A stretch of 64,000 nt of DNA, taken from Microbacterium ginsengiterrae. GTDB lineage: Bacteria > Actinomycetota > Actinomycetes > Actinomycetales > Microbacteriaceae. The translations under genes and the position numbers were made by a program. Shown one piece after another: positions 44,113 to 52,193 of this stretch. Each line of letters begins with the position of its first letter. Positions within the stretch are counted from its first letter, which is position 1. The stretch spans positions 1,922,001 through 1,986,000 of the forward strand of contig NZ_JACHMU010000001.1 of the NCBI RefSeq assembly GCF_014205075.1. The letters are read 5' to 3'. A model generated the notes under the pieces. It searched no databases, was not told where the DNA came from, and worked only from the letters and a program-made list of their open reading frames with translations.

Positions 44113-45588
44113 ATGACCACGCCATCCACCGGCAGGTACGAGATCGCCGTTCCGCACGCCGACTTCGGCGTCTCGCGCACGGAGATCGAACACGTCCCCG
44201 GTTTCGCCGATGACTTCGCCGCGGTGCTGGAGAGCACCTCCGGGCACCGCTCCACCATCGGCTGCGTCATTCCGGCGTACAACGAGGAGGCGTCGATCGC
44301 CGGCGTCATCCGCTCCCTGCTGGCGCAGACGCGTGTGCCCGATGTCATCCACATCGTCGTCAACAACACCACCGACGGCACCGTACGCGTGGCATCCGAG
44401 TTCGCCGGCCCGCACGAGATCGTCACCGAGCTCGGCGAGCAGTTCACCGAGGTGTTCGTCCACGACATCGGCAAGAACCCCGACAAGAAGGTCGGCGCGC
44501 TCAACTACGGCTACTCGCTCGTCGAGGGCTACGACTACCTGCTCGGCGTCGACGGCGACACCATCGGCGACCCCCGCGCGGTGGAGATGCTCGAGACCGA
44601 GGCGATCTCCGACTCCCGCATCGGCGGCATCAGCGCGATCTACTCGATCGACACCGCCCCCATCAAGGGCACGATCGCGAAGTTCCTCATCGCTGGTCAG
44701 CGCACGCAATTCGCCGCCTTCAACCTGCAGAACCTGCTCCGCGGACGCAACATGGCCGTCCTCGGCGGACAGTTCTCGATCTTCTCCACCAACGCCCTGC
44801 GCGACGTGATGAAGGCCAACCACCAGCGCACCCCCTGGGTGAAGGACAGCGAGGTCGAGGACTCCCTCCTGTCGCTGCAGATCAAGAGCGCCGGGTACCT
44901 GACGAAGATCAGCCCCTACGCGCGGGCCGACGTCGGCGGCATGACCACGCTGCGCGCCTACGACGCCCAGCAGGTCAAGTGGACGTACGGCGCCATCGAG
45001 CTCATGTGGCCGGGCCAACGCGGCGACACGAAGGGGCAGCCGTTCCACCCGAACCTGCGACTGCGCTGGTTCGAGAACTTGAGCATGCTCACCAACCTCT
45101 TCGTTCGCATCGCCTTCATCACGCTGCTGGCCGGATCCCTCTCGATCAACGCGTTCGTCTTCTCGCCGTGGTGGCTCGTGCCGTCGGCCGCTGCCGTCCT
45201 GCTGAACCTCCGCATCGCGATGTCCATGCAGGACCGTCAACGCAGCGACATCCTCTTCGCGGCGCTCGTCGTCCCGGCCGAGGTGTTCATGTGGATCAGG
45301 CTCAGCCACTTCCTCCGCTCCTGGTTCCGGTTCCTCTCGCGCAAGAAGGTCGACAACTGGGCCATGCAGGCCAAGGCCGAAAGTGGCAGCGGCGGCGGGC
45401 ACTGGATGCCGCTGATCCTCCTCGTCATCGTCATCGTCGCCCTCGGCGTCGCCTGGGCGCTGCTTCCGCCGATCACCCAGTCCGCGATCCTCTGGATCGG
45501 CTGGCCGGTCGTCGGCGTGGTCACCGTGGTGCAGACCGTGCTCATGCTCTTCAAGCTGCTGCGCCGGCACCAGGGATTCAAGGTCTGA
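44113..45588 (+). CDS. Processive family 2 glycosyltransferase (polysaccharide synthase)
   Basis: 491 residues from an ATG at 44113 with AGGACAAGGA upstream. The GT-A domain has CVIPAYNEE at 51-59, the substrate segment KVGALNYG at 126-133, the metal-binding DGD at 147-149, the catalytic ED at 249-250 and QQVKW at 286-290, a variant of the QxxRW motif of processive synthases. Four membrane helices follow: two after the catalytic domain and two at the C-terminus. This layout matches hyaluronan, cellulose and poly-GlcNAc synthases, but the sugar cannot be named. A cytoplasmic N-terminal arm of about 45 residues is extra. Confidence 0.87.
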   Translation: MTTPSTGRYEIAVPHADFGVSRTEIEHVPGFADDFAAVLESTSGHRSTIGCVIPAYNEEASIAGVIRSLLAQTRVPDVIHIVVNNTTDGTVRVASEFAGPHEIVTELGEQFTEVFVHDIGKNPDKKVGALNYGYSLVEGYDYLLGVDGDTIGDPRAVEMLETEAISDSRIGGISAIYSIDTAPIKGTIAKFLIAGQRTQFAAFNLQNLLRGRNMAVLGGQFSIFSTNALRDVMKANHQRTPWVKDSEVEDSLLSLQIKSAGYLTKISPYARADVGGMTTLRAYDAQQVKWTYGAIELMWPGQRGDTKGQPFHPNLRLRWFENLSMLTNLFVRIAFITLLAGSLSINAFVFSPWWLVPSAAAVLLNLRIAMSMQDRQRSDILFAALVVPAEVFMWIRLSHFLRSWFRFLSRKKVDNWAMQAKAESGSGGGHWMPLILLVIVIVALGVAWALLPPITQSAILWIGWPVVGVVTVVQTVLMLFKLLRRHQGFKV

Positions 45589-45622
45589 CAACAACTTCAC
45601 AGAACGGCTGGGGACGCCAGAG

Positions 45623-45671
45623 TCGCCCCGCTCGCCCGACGCCAGGGGACGACGGAAGACGAGCGGGGCGA
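45623..45671 (+). terminator. Terminator after the GT2 synthase gene
   Basis: A perfect 12-bp stem (TCGCCCCGCTCG / CGAGCGGGGCGA) with a 25-base loop, 35 bases beyond the GT2 stop, is followed by TCGTTATAG. The loop is long for an intrinsic terminator. Confidence 0.6.
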
Positions 45672-45686
45672 TCGTTATAGATGCGT

Positions 45687-45751
45687 GAAACATCACGCGC
45701 AGCGCGAGACATCACGTACGGCGTGGTGTCTCACCGAACGCATGGTGTCTC
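45687..45751. repeat. Cluster of four GAGACATCACG-like half-sites in mirror arrangement
   Basis: GAAACATCACG (45687-45697) and GAGACATCACG (45706-45716) point right. CGTGGTGTCTC (45722-45732) and CATGGTGTCTC (45741-45751) point left. The two direct copies on each side have the same 19-base period. It lies between the convergent GT2 and response-regulator genes, where no promoter is expected. Confidence 0.7.
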
Positions 45752-45772
45752 ATCCGCGTCCGCGTGGAGGGA

Positions 45773-46714
45773 TCAGGCGGTGAGTTCGGACGTCAGGCGG
45801 TAGCCGACTCCGCGAACCGTCTCGATGTACCGCGGCTGTGCCGCCGAATCACCGAGCTTGCGACGCAGGTTCGTCATGTGCGCCTCGATCGCGCGCTTGT
45901 CGGCCTCGCCGACGAAGTAGCTCGTCACGTACGACTCGCCGCGCAGCACCAGGGTGAGATCGGCCTTGCTGCGCACGCGGCGCTTGGACTCCATCAGCGC
46001 GGAGAGCAGATCGAACTCGGTGCGGGTGAGGTCCACCTCGTGATCGCCGAGCAGGACGATGCGCGTCTCGGGGTTCAGCCGCAGGTCGCGGTGGGTGAGC
46101 CAGGTGCCGTCCGTGCGCTGGGCGACGACGCCGCCCTCCGGGGGGAGGACGACCTGGGTCGGCATGATCACGTCCGACGTCATGCGCGACGCGCTGTCGG
46201 ACGGTGGAGTCGACGGCGAGACGACGAAGGTCTGGTTATCAGCCGGCGCAGGGGCGGATGGCGTCACTGTCGCCGCACCGGGGAAGGACGGGCCGGACTG
46301 CTCCTGCCGGCGCACAGGGGCCGCCGCCGCAGCAGTGCGCGGGCGCCGCAGCAGCGCGTCGATGCGGGCGCGCAGCTCGCGGGGGCGGAACGGCTTGTTC
46401 AGGTACTCGTCAGCGCCGGCGCTGAGACCGAGCACGACGTCGGCTTCCTCGTCCAGCGCGGTGAGCATGATGATGTACGTATCGCTCTGCGCGCGGATGC
46501 GGCGTGCGGCCTCGAACCCGTCAATTCCGGGCATGTTCACATCGAGCGTCGTGATCAGTGGCTGATACTGCAGGACCGCGCGGACGCCGTCGATGCCGTT
46601 GCCCACGGAGACCGTCGAGAACCCTGCGGATTCGAGCACCCCGGCGAGGAGGTGGCGCACATCAGGATCGTCTTCGACGATGACCGCAGTCTTCAGCGGT
46701 TGAGCATCGTGCAT
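45773..46714 (-). CDS. OmpR/PhoB-family response regulator with a long linker
   Basis: 313 residues from an ATG at 46714; a longer in-frame start at 46792 lacks protein-like sequence. The receiver domain (1-125) has the acidic pair at D15-D16, the phosphoryl-accepting Asp58 (TTLDVNMPG) and Lys107 (YLNKPF). A Pro/Ala/Ser linker of about 75 residues is unusual for the family. The C-terminal winged helix (about 215-313) ends with RRKLGDSAAQPRYIETVRGVGYRL. The likely partner kinase is at 48969-50642, three genes upstream on the same strand. Confidence 0.92.
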   Translation of the reverse strand: MHDAQPLKTAVIVEDDPDVRHLLAGVLESAGFSTVSVGNGIDGVRAVLQYQPLITTLDVNMPGIDGFEAARRIRAQSDTYIIMLTALDEEADVVLGLSAGADEYLNKPFRPRELRARIDALLRRPRTAAAAAPVRRQEQSGPSFPGAATVTPSAPAPADNQTFVVSPSTPPSDSASRMTSDVIMPTQVVLPPEGGVVAQRTDGTWLTHRDLRLNPETRIVLLGDHEVDLTRTEFDLLSALMESKRRVRSKADLTLVLRGESYVTSYFVGEADKRAIEAHMTNLRRKLGDSAAQPRYIETVRGVGYRLTSELTA

Positions 46715-46810
46715 TCGCGACGGTTTCTTTCCCTGCGTGTTCGGCGAGAGGCATGATCCCGCACAGCCGATCGTATGGTGGGCCTGACGCAATCACAAGA
46801 GTGCGCATAC

Positions 46811-46857
46811 ATAGACTTTTGGCCAGCACGCACGGCGCGTACTAGACGAAAGTCTAT
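46811..46857. promoter_or_regulatory. Inverted repeat upstream of the response-regulator gene
   Basis: ATAGACTTT at 46811-46819 and AAAGTCTAT at 46849-46857 form a perfect 9-bp inverted repeat around 29 bases. It begins immediately beyond the GH6 stop and lies about 100 bases upstream of the regulator ATG. It could be an operator or part of the terminator of the GH6 gene; the long spacing favours a protein-binding pair. Confidence 0.4.
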
Positions 46858-46859
46858 AG

Positions 46860-47864
46860 TCACTCCCTGAGGCCGTCTGTCAGGTTGACGGCGGCTTCCG
46901 GCCACCAGACGCCGGCCGCTGGCCCGCCGTGGCACGGCCCGTCGCTCTCGCCGGGCGGCTTGATCCACAGGTTGGTGTCGACGACGTCGTCGCCGTAGGT
47001 TCCGCCGGGGTCGCCGACGCGTTGACCTGGTGGGTTGCACCACTCCTCGCCGGCGTTCGCCCTGCCGTTGCGGGACGTGTCGATGACCGCGTGGAGCCCG
47101 CCGAGGCGCTCCGAGACGGCATGGGCGTAGTCGAATTCGTCGGCCGTCGACCGGTAGTTGGAGACGTTCGTCGCGAACCCCCGGATGCTGTCGTCCACAC
47201 TCACAGCGGAGATGAGCGATGCCATCTCCGCCGGGGAGAGCCATCCGCTGTGGCCGCCGTCGAGGTAGATCCACGTCCCCGGCCCCTCCAGCGCGTGCAC
47301 GGCCTCGCGCAGCTGGACGACGCGTTCGTCGAGGTTGCCGCATTCGCCGGCGAGGGCCAGGCTGTCTGGCTCGAGGATGACGACCTTGTCCATGTCGGGT
47401 GCGGTCTTCAGCGCTCCGCCGATCTCCGAGAGCCAGCTGCGGTACGCGTCGGGGGAGAGGCCGCCGGCGGAGTGATTGCCGCAGTCCCGCTCCGGCAGGC
47501 CGTACACGACGATGGACAGGACCGCGTCCTGACTGCGGGCCTGCGCGAGGAGGTCGGACACGGTGCCCCCTGCCGTACCGGGCGGGTTCTGCTCTGGCGT
47601 GAGCCAGTACGCCGTCGGCTGTGCGGCGAGGAACCGGGTGGCCTCCTCCGAGGCGGCATCCACTCGTCCGCCGTCCAGCGCCTGCTGCGCCTTGGACTGC
47701 GCGGGAGCGAGCAGCGTCGTCCCGATCCCCGGGGGCTGAGCGGTCACGGTGTGGAACCAGCGCTGTGCGGCCGAGACGGCGAAGACGACTCCGACGATGA
47801 CCGCGACGGCAGCGACGCCGAGGAGGACGACCCAGACCCGTCGACGCCTATTCCGCCTCGTCAC
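46860..47864 (-). CDS. Membrane-anchored GH6 glycoside hydrolase (cellulase-like)
   Basis: 334 residues from a GTG at 47864 with GGAG 8 bases upstream; an ATG at 47897 is also possible. An RRNRRRR basic start and a single transmembrane helix (VWVVLLGVAAVAVIVGVVFAV) place the enzyme outside the membrane. GH6 motifs follow in order: VVYGLPERDC with the catalytic Asp127, VILEPDSLA, IYLDGGHSGWLS, NVSNY, IDTSRNG, EWCNPPGQ and NLWIKPPGESDG. The family cleaves beta-1,4-glucan by inversion. Next to a processive GT2 gene it may edit a nascent beta-glucan rather than degrade food, as with GH6 genes in Streptomyces cellulose-like loci. It overlaps the upstream membrane-protein gene. Confidence 0.93.
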   Translation of the reverse strand: MTRRNRRRRVWVVLLGVAAVAVIVGVVFAVSAAQRWFHTVTAQPPGIGTTLLAPAQSKAQQALDGGRVDAASEEATRFLAAQPTAYWLTPEQNPPGTAGGTVSDLLAQARSQDAVLSIVVYGLPERDCGNHSAGGLSPDAYRSWLSEIGGALKTAPDMDKVVILEPDSLALAGECGNLDERVVQLREAVHALEGPGTWIYLDGGHSGWLSPAEMASLISAVSVDDSIRGFATNVSNYRSTADEFDYAHAVSERLGGLHAVIDTSRNGRANAGEEWCNPPGQRVGDPGGTYGDDVVDTNLWIKPPGESDGPCHGGPAAGVWWPEAAVNLTDGLRE

Positions 47865-48972
47865 GGACGCGCTCCCACCGGTCGCCGCCGCGGTCATGGG
47901 CTCGCTCCGCTGCCTCCGAAGCGCTCGCGGCCAGAACGTCGAAGTCGTAGCCGACAGCGGTCACGGGGGCCCAGCCGATGCTCGCCGACACGCGGATGGG
48001 GAACGCATCGCTGCTCCCCGGGGCGGAGATCCGCTCGAGCAGTTCCGTGGCCAGCTCCCGCACGCTGCCCTGTGCGCGCGGCACGAGGACGAGGAAGCAG
48101 TCCGGCCTGATCCGTTCGATGTCGACATCCGCGGGAAGCACACTGTCGAGGTCGCGGGCGAACTTGTGCGTGACGGTGTTGTAGGCCGCGGTGCTGGAGG
48201 CGAGGCGGATGTCGTCCGGGTCGTCGAGGCGGATGTCGAGCAGCGACCAGGACTGATCGCCCTGCGCCCGCGCCCGGTCGAGGCGTCCACGTGCCGTCTC
48301 CTCGAAGGAACGGCGCGACGCCCGAGGGGCATCCTCGCCGGTATAGGTGAGAAGAAGCGTGGTGACGAGCGCGCAGATGACATAGACAGTCATCCCGATG
48401 AGGTTGAGGGATCGGAGGAACTCCAGGCTGTCCGGTTCCGGAACGACGCCGCGCATCGCGAAGAAGCCGTTGACCACGGTGACGACGGCGAGCACGATGA
48501 ACCCCGCCGATACGGCCAGGAGGGGCAGGGCCTCGTCGCGCTGACGCGGTCCCAATTGCACGAGGTCGATGGAGATCAGCACAGCGAACACCCCGGCAGT
48601 GCAGAACACGACGCGGAATGCGACGTCGTACCCGCCGAGGTACGTCGTCGCGAGCAACGTCGTCGGCGCGACGACCGCCCACGCGATCGAGATCCAGGCG
48701 TATCCCCTCGCGAGACCGCGGTAGGAGCGGAGTCCCGACCACAGCAGTGGCATGGGAGCGATGGTGAGAGCCGAACCGAGAGCGCGCATCTGAACGGGGG
48801 CGACGAAGTCCTGCGCCAGCCACACGTACGCGCCGACCATGGCGATGCTGAAGGCGGCTGACCAGTAGAGCGTCGCTCGCGAGGGGCGAGGGAGGAACCC
48901 GAGCCCGATGAAGATGATGGTCGCCGCTGTCGAGACGGCGATGACCGGCATGATCAGGGTGGTGGTGATCAT
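47848..48972 (-). CDS. Membrane protein with a degenerate GGDEF-like domain
   Basis: 374 residues. About six membrane helices occupy residues 1-215 and a cytoplasmic domain follows. The region IRPDCFLVLVPRA aligns with the GGDEFxxLLP strand of diguanylate cyclases but lacks the GGDEF signature, and VSASIGWAPVTAVGYDFDVLAASASEAAERAHDRGGDRW matches the family's C-terminal block. Cyclase activity is therefore unlikely; a c-di-GMP-independent or regulatory role is possible. Its ATG overlaps the histidine-kinase stop (ATGA), and its 3' end overlaps the GH6 gene, so the three are co-expressed. Confidence 0.78.
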   Translation of the reverse strand: MITTTLIMPVIAVSTAATIIFIGLGFLPRPSRATLYWSAAFSIAMVGAYVWLAQDFVAPVQMRALGSALTIAPMPLLWSGLRSYRGLARGYAWISIAWAVVAPTTLLATTYLGGYDVAFRVVFCTAGVFAVLISIDLVQLGPRQRDEALPLLAVSAGFIVLAVVTVVNGFFAMRGVVPEPDSLEFLRSLNLIGMTVYVICALVTTLLLTYTGEDAPRASRRSFEETARGRLDRARAQGDQSWSLLDIRLDDPDDIRLASSTAAYNTVTHKFARDLDSVLPADVDIERIRPDCFLVLVPRAQGSVRELATELLERISAPGSSDAFPIRVSASIGWAPVTAVGYDFDVLAASASEAAERAHDRGGDRWERVRDEAE

Positions 48973-50642
48973 GCGCGCTCTCCTTCGAACGGGACGTGCT
49001 CTTCTGATGGGTTTCGCTGCAGCGCGGGGAGGATGACAGTGAGCTCGGTGCCCTGACCGGGCTCGCTCACCACCTCCATCCGACCACCTTGAGCGATGAC
49101 GATGTTGTGAGAGATGTGCAGCCCCAGTCCTGTGCCGGGAATTCCGCTGTCACGGGCGGCCTGGGTGCGGAACTCCCGCTCGAAGATCCGGGGGAGGTCC
49201 TCCGCAGCGATCCCGATCCCCGTGTCGGAGATGCGCAGGCCGACCTCGTGATCGGTCGGGCGCAGGCCCTGTACCGAGACGCGGCCACCGCGCTGGGCGT
49301 ACTTGATGGCGTTGCCCACGAGGTTGTCGACGACCTGACGGAGACGGAACGCGTCACCGCACACGCACAGCGGTTCATCGAGACGCACGTCCACGGTCAC
49401 TCCGGCGGTGTCGGCCGCGGGCGAGAACGCCTCTACCGACGCGCGTGCGACGTCCGCGAGATCGAACTCGACTCCTGCCTCCTCACGCTTGCCCGGTGTG
49501 GCGAGGGCTTGATCGATCAGTGTCTGCATGCGTGTGCCCGCATGCTCGACGACGTCCAACTGGTCCCGCACGGAGGGGAGGAGGTCATCGCGTTCGAGGA
49601 GCAGGTCGATGTGGCCGAGGATCGCGGTGAGGGGGTTGCGCAGCTCGTGCGAGATGCTGCGGCGGGTGGCCTCCTGGCCGGCCTGCGGATCGATCGACGC
49701 GGTGACGTCCTCGACGATGAGCAGGAGCCCGTCGTCGGTCACTGTGCCGTGATCGATCTGCTTCGTCGACGTCTTGATCGCCCGCCACTGTCCGTCGATG
49801 CCGAACAGCCAGACGATCTCGTCGGCGAACAGCTCCCCGCGTGACGCGCGGGCGATCGAGGTCTCATTGTTCGGCACCGGCTCGCCGCGACGCGTGCGGT
49901 ACTCGACGGCTCGGGTGGGATGAGAGTGCGCACCGAGCTCGATGTCGAAGATCGCGTGGAATGCCCTGTTGGACACCTCGAGCACGCCACCGGCGCCCAC
50001 ACGGGCGATTCCGATGTCGAGCGAATCCAGCAACCGCCGCGTCCTGGCCTTCTGCTCGTTGACTCGCTGCAACGCGTGCGCGAGACGGTCGGACTGCCCG
50101 CGCAGCAGGCGACGCGATGAGCGGTTCCGCTCGGCGCCGACCGACGTGCTGACGCCGACGAAGCTCAGAGTGATCAGCAGGATCACCATGTTGATCGTCG
50201 TCTCGACGGTGAGTCCGAGAAGGAAGAGGTTGGTGATCCGCAGGATCGCGATCAGCGACATCAGGCCGACCAGTATGCCCACGGAGTAATAGGAGGCCAC
50301 CCAGGCGACGGGGAACACCCACAGGAACGTCGCGGCGGCCGTGTCGCCGAGTGCGATGAGTGCGATCGCGAGAGTGTCCAGTAATGGCAGGACGAACACG
50401 CCGCCGTTGCCGAACCGATGCCACGGGACTGCCAGGGCGATGATCGTGAGCGCGAGGATGGCGAAGACGCCGACGCTGAAGCGCCAGTCCCCGAACCGCG
50501 CAGGGGTCAGGAGGGCGACGCCGAGGCCGATCGCAAGGACCGTGATCCCGATCATGAGCTGCCACTGCCAGATCGAACGGGAGCGGCTGTCGCCGAAGTA
50601 CCGGAGCGCGGGCGACGACGTCGCTCGCGGCTTCTTCAGCAT
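48969..50642 (-). CDS. Membrane-bound PAS-domain sensor histidine kinase
   Basis: 557 residues from an ATG at 50642; the longer frame upstream is an antisense of the VanZ gene. Six membrane helices (about 27-165) are followed by a short coiled region, a PAS-like domain (about 205-315), the phosphoacceptor His332 in SISHELRNPLTAILGHI and an HATPase domain with DNLVGNAIKYAQRGG and GIPGTGLGLHISHN. With the OmpR-type regulator at 45773 it forms a probable two-component pair, separated by the GGDEF-like and GH6 genes. The input signal is unknown. Confidence 0.92.
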   Translation of the reverse strand: MLKKPRATSSPALRYFGDSRSRSIWQWQLMIGITVLAIGLGVALLTPARFGDWRFSVGVFAILALTIIALAVPWHRFGNGGVFVLPLLDTLAIALIALGDTAAATFLWVFPVAWVASYYSVGILVGLMSLIAILRITNLFLLGLTVETTINMVILLITLSFVGVSTSVGAERNRSSRRLLRGQSDRLAHALQRVNEQKARTRRLLDSLDIGIARVGAGGVLEVSNRAFHAIFDIELGAHSHPTRAVEYRTRRGEPVPNNETSIARASRGELFADEIVWLFGIDGQWRAIKTSTKQIDHGTVTDDGLLLIVEDVTASIDPQAGQEATRRSISHELRNPLTAILGHIDLLLERDDLLPSVRDQLDVVEHAGTRMQTLIDQALATPGKREEAGVEFDLADVARASVEAFSPAADTAGVTVDVRLDEPLCVCGDAFRLRQVVDNLVGNAIKYAQRGGRVSVQGLRPTDHEVGLRISDTGIGIAAEDLPRIFEREFRTQAARDSGIPGTGLGLHISHNIVIAQGGRMEVVSEPGQGTELTVILPALQRNPSEEHVPFEGERA

Positions 50643-50698
50643 GTATCCGATTCTATCCGCGCGTCGCCAGCGTTCGAGACGGTCGACGTGCCGGCGGC

Positions 50699-51139
50699 TC
50701 AGGCCACCGGCACGGGGCTGCGCCGCCGAGGGGCGAGCATCCGCACCACGCAGCATCCGACGATCATTCCGAGCGTGTTGGCGACCACATCCGACAGGGT
50801 CGTGACGCGGCCGGGGATCATCGTCTGCACGAGTTCGATCGCCGCGCTCGCCGAGAATCCGAGGAGGATGACCCACCAGGCGTTCGTCCGCGGCCAGCCG
50901 GCGGCCACGAGGAGGCCGAACGGGATGAACAGAGCGATGTTGGCGCCGAACTCGAACACGGTGTACGTCGCCGACAGCGAGATGTCCAGGCGCTCGGAGA
51001 CGAAGCGCGCGAGGCGGAAGACGATGCCGGTCACCCGGGATGCGGCGGCGGCGGGCAACCACACGATCAGTGCCAGTGCGATCCCGTAGGGAACCAGGAG
51101 CGTGCGCGCCGCGATCGCGAAGGCGGACGGGCGGGGCAT
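50699..51139 (-). CDS. VanZ-like membrane protein
   Basis: 146 residues with four hydrophobic helices. Family features include the TVFEFGANIALFIPFGLLVAAG segment and SAAIELVQTMIPGRVTTLSDVVANTLGMIVG. VanZ proteins are linked to teicoplanin resistance in enterococci, but most homologues have no known role. It lies 57 bases upstream of the histidine-kinase gene on the same strand and may share its transcript. Confidence 0.85.
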   Translation of the reverse strand: MPRPSAFAIAARTLLVPYGIALALIVWLPAAAASRVTGIVFRLARFVSERLDISLSATYTVFEFGANIALFIPFGLLVAAGWPRTNAWWVILLGFSASAAIELVQTMIPGRVTTLSDVVANTLGMIVGCCVVRMLAPRRRSPVPVA

Positions 51140-51248
51140 GCCCTCGAGTGTACGGGGGCAGTGTGGCGCGCCGGACGCGTCAGGTCAATCCCCTCTTTCG
51201 CCGCGCGCACGGGGCATAGCGTCGAAGCACTGAACGAGAGGAGAGTCG

Positions 51249-51401
51249 ATGAGCGATCCGCAGAACACGCAGGGGACCCCCGGCGCCGACGAGGAGGCCG
51301 ACACGGCATCCGGTGGCACCCCGGACAACCCCGATGAACTTCTCGAGGAGGAGACGACCGACGACGAGGGTCGCCCGCTCGAGAACCCCTCCGGGGGTTG
51401 A
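51249..51401 (+). CDS. Small acidic protein (50 aa), function unknown
   Basis: MSDPQNTQGTPGADEEADTA begins a 50-residue frame that ends ...ENPSGG. An excellent GAGAGGAGAG ribosome-binding site lies 4 bases before the ATG. The product is strongly acidic, Gly/Pro/Thr-rich, without hydrophobic segments, so it is probably disordered and cytoplasmic. It stands alone, divergent from the VanZ gene. I recognise no family; the strong ribosome-binding site and clean codon pattern support a real gene. Confidence 0.7.
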   Translation: MSDPQNTQGTPGADEEADTASGGTPDNPDELLEEETTDDEGRPLENPSGG

Positions 51402-51453
51402 GCCGCTGTCGCGGAGCCGCTGCGCGACCCCGTGACAGACAGCACATGACTAC

Positions 51454-51496
51454 GAAGGACCCTCGCATCCGCTCGACGGCGGTGCGGGGGTCCTTC
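51454..51496 (+). terminator. Hairpin between the small acidic gene and the NarL-type regulator
   Basis: GAAGGACCCTCGCATCCGC and GCGGTGCGGGGGTCCTTC pair over about 16-17 bp around TCGACG. It lies 53 bases after the acidic-protein stop and ends one base before the first ATG of the regulator. There is no T-run. It probably ends the upstream transcript. Confidence 0.55.
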
Positions 51497-51497
51497 C

Positions 51498-52193
51498 ATG
51501 TGTACGATCGCGAGTGTGGGGGAAGCACAAAGTCGGATACGCGTGGCGATCGTCGAGGATCAGCCGCTGTTCCGTTCCCTCGTCGAGGCGCTGGTCCGCG
51601 GTTCCGACGACTGCACGGTCGTGGTCTCCTGCGGAAGCGTGCAGGAGGCGCGACAGCAACTGCTCGCCGAGTCGCCTGATGTCGTCATCATGGACATCGG
51701 TCTTCCCGACGGCAACGGGTTCGGCCTTGCCCGTTCGATGCGCACGCAGCTGCCGGATCTCGGCGTCCTGCTCCTCTCCGCGCATGACGTCATGGATCTC
51801 CTGCTGGAGCTGCCGGCGAAGGAGCGCACGGGGTGGAGCTACCTCTCCAAGAACTCCGCGGCCTCCGCTGAGCTGCTCCTCGGTGTCGTGCGGATCACCG
51901 CCAACGGCGGCAGTGTGCTCGACCCGGATCTGCTGCGTGAGCTCTCGCCGAGGGCGGGCTCGCCGCTAGCGAAGCTGACGCCACGGCAGTTCGATGCTCT
52001 TCGGCTCCTCGCGGCCGGCCGTTCGAACAGCGCCATCGCTCGCGAGATGGACATCACCCCGCACTCGGTGGACAACCTGCTCAACACCGTCTACGGCATC
52101 CTCGGGGTGCGCGGCGACACGGACGCGAACAGCCGGGTCTCCGCGGCTCTCATGATGATCCGACACGGGGCCCCGACGGGGGAGATGACGTGA
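51498..52193 (+). CDS. NarL/LuxR-family response regulator
   Basis: 231 residues from the ATG at 51498. That start has no ribosome-binding site and abuts a hairpin, so the GTG at 51516 or a later start is possible. The receiver domain has RVAIVEDQPLFR and the phosphoryl-accepting Asp66 (VVIMDIGLPDG). The C-terminal LuxR helix-turn-helix is LTPRQFDALRLLAAGRSNSAIAREMDITPHSVDNLLNTVYGILGV. Its stop overlaps the start of the partner kinase (GTGA). Target genes are unknown; the adjacent surface-protein region is a candidate. Confidence 0.92.
   Translation: MCTIASVGEAQSRIRVAIVEDQPLFRSLVEALVRGSDDCTVVVSCGSVQEARQQLLAESPDVVIMDIGLPDGNGFGLARSMRTQLPDLGVLLLSAHDVMDLLLELPAKERTGWSYLSKNSAASAELLLGVVRITANGGSVLDPDLLRELSPRAGSPLAKLTPRQFDALRLLAAGRSNSAIAREMDITPHSVDNLLNTVYGILGVRGDTDANSRVSAALMMIRHGAPTGEMT

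Noticed and set aside
45687..45751. parS-like centromere site
   Set aside because: The known actinobacterial parS consensus (GTTTCACGTGAAAC) is not matched.
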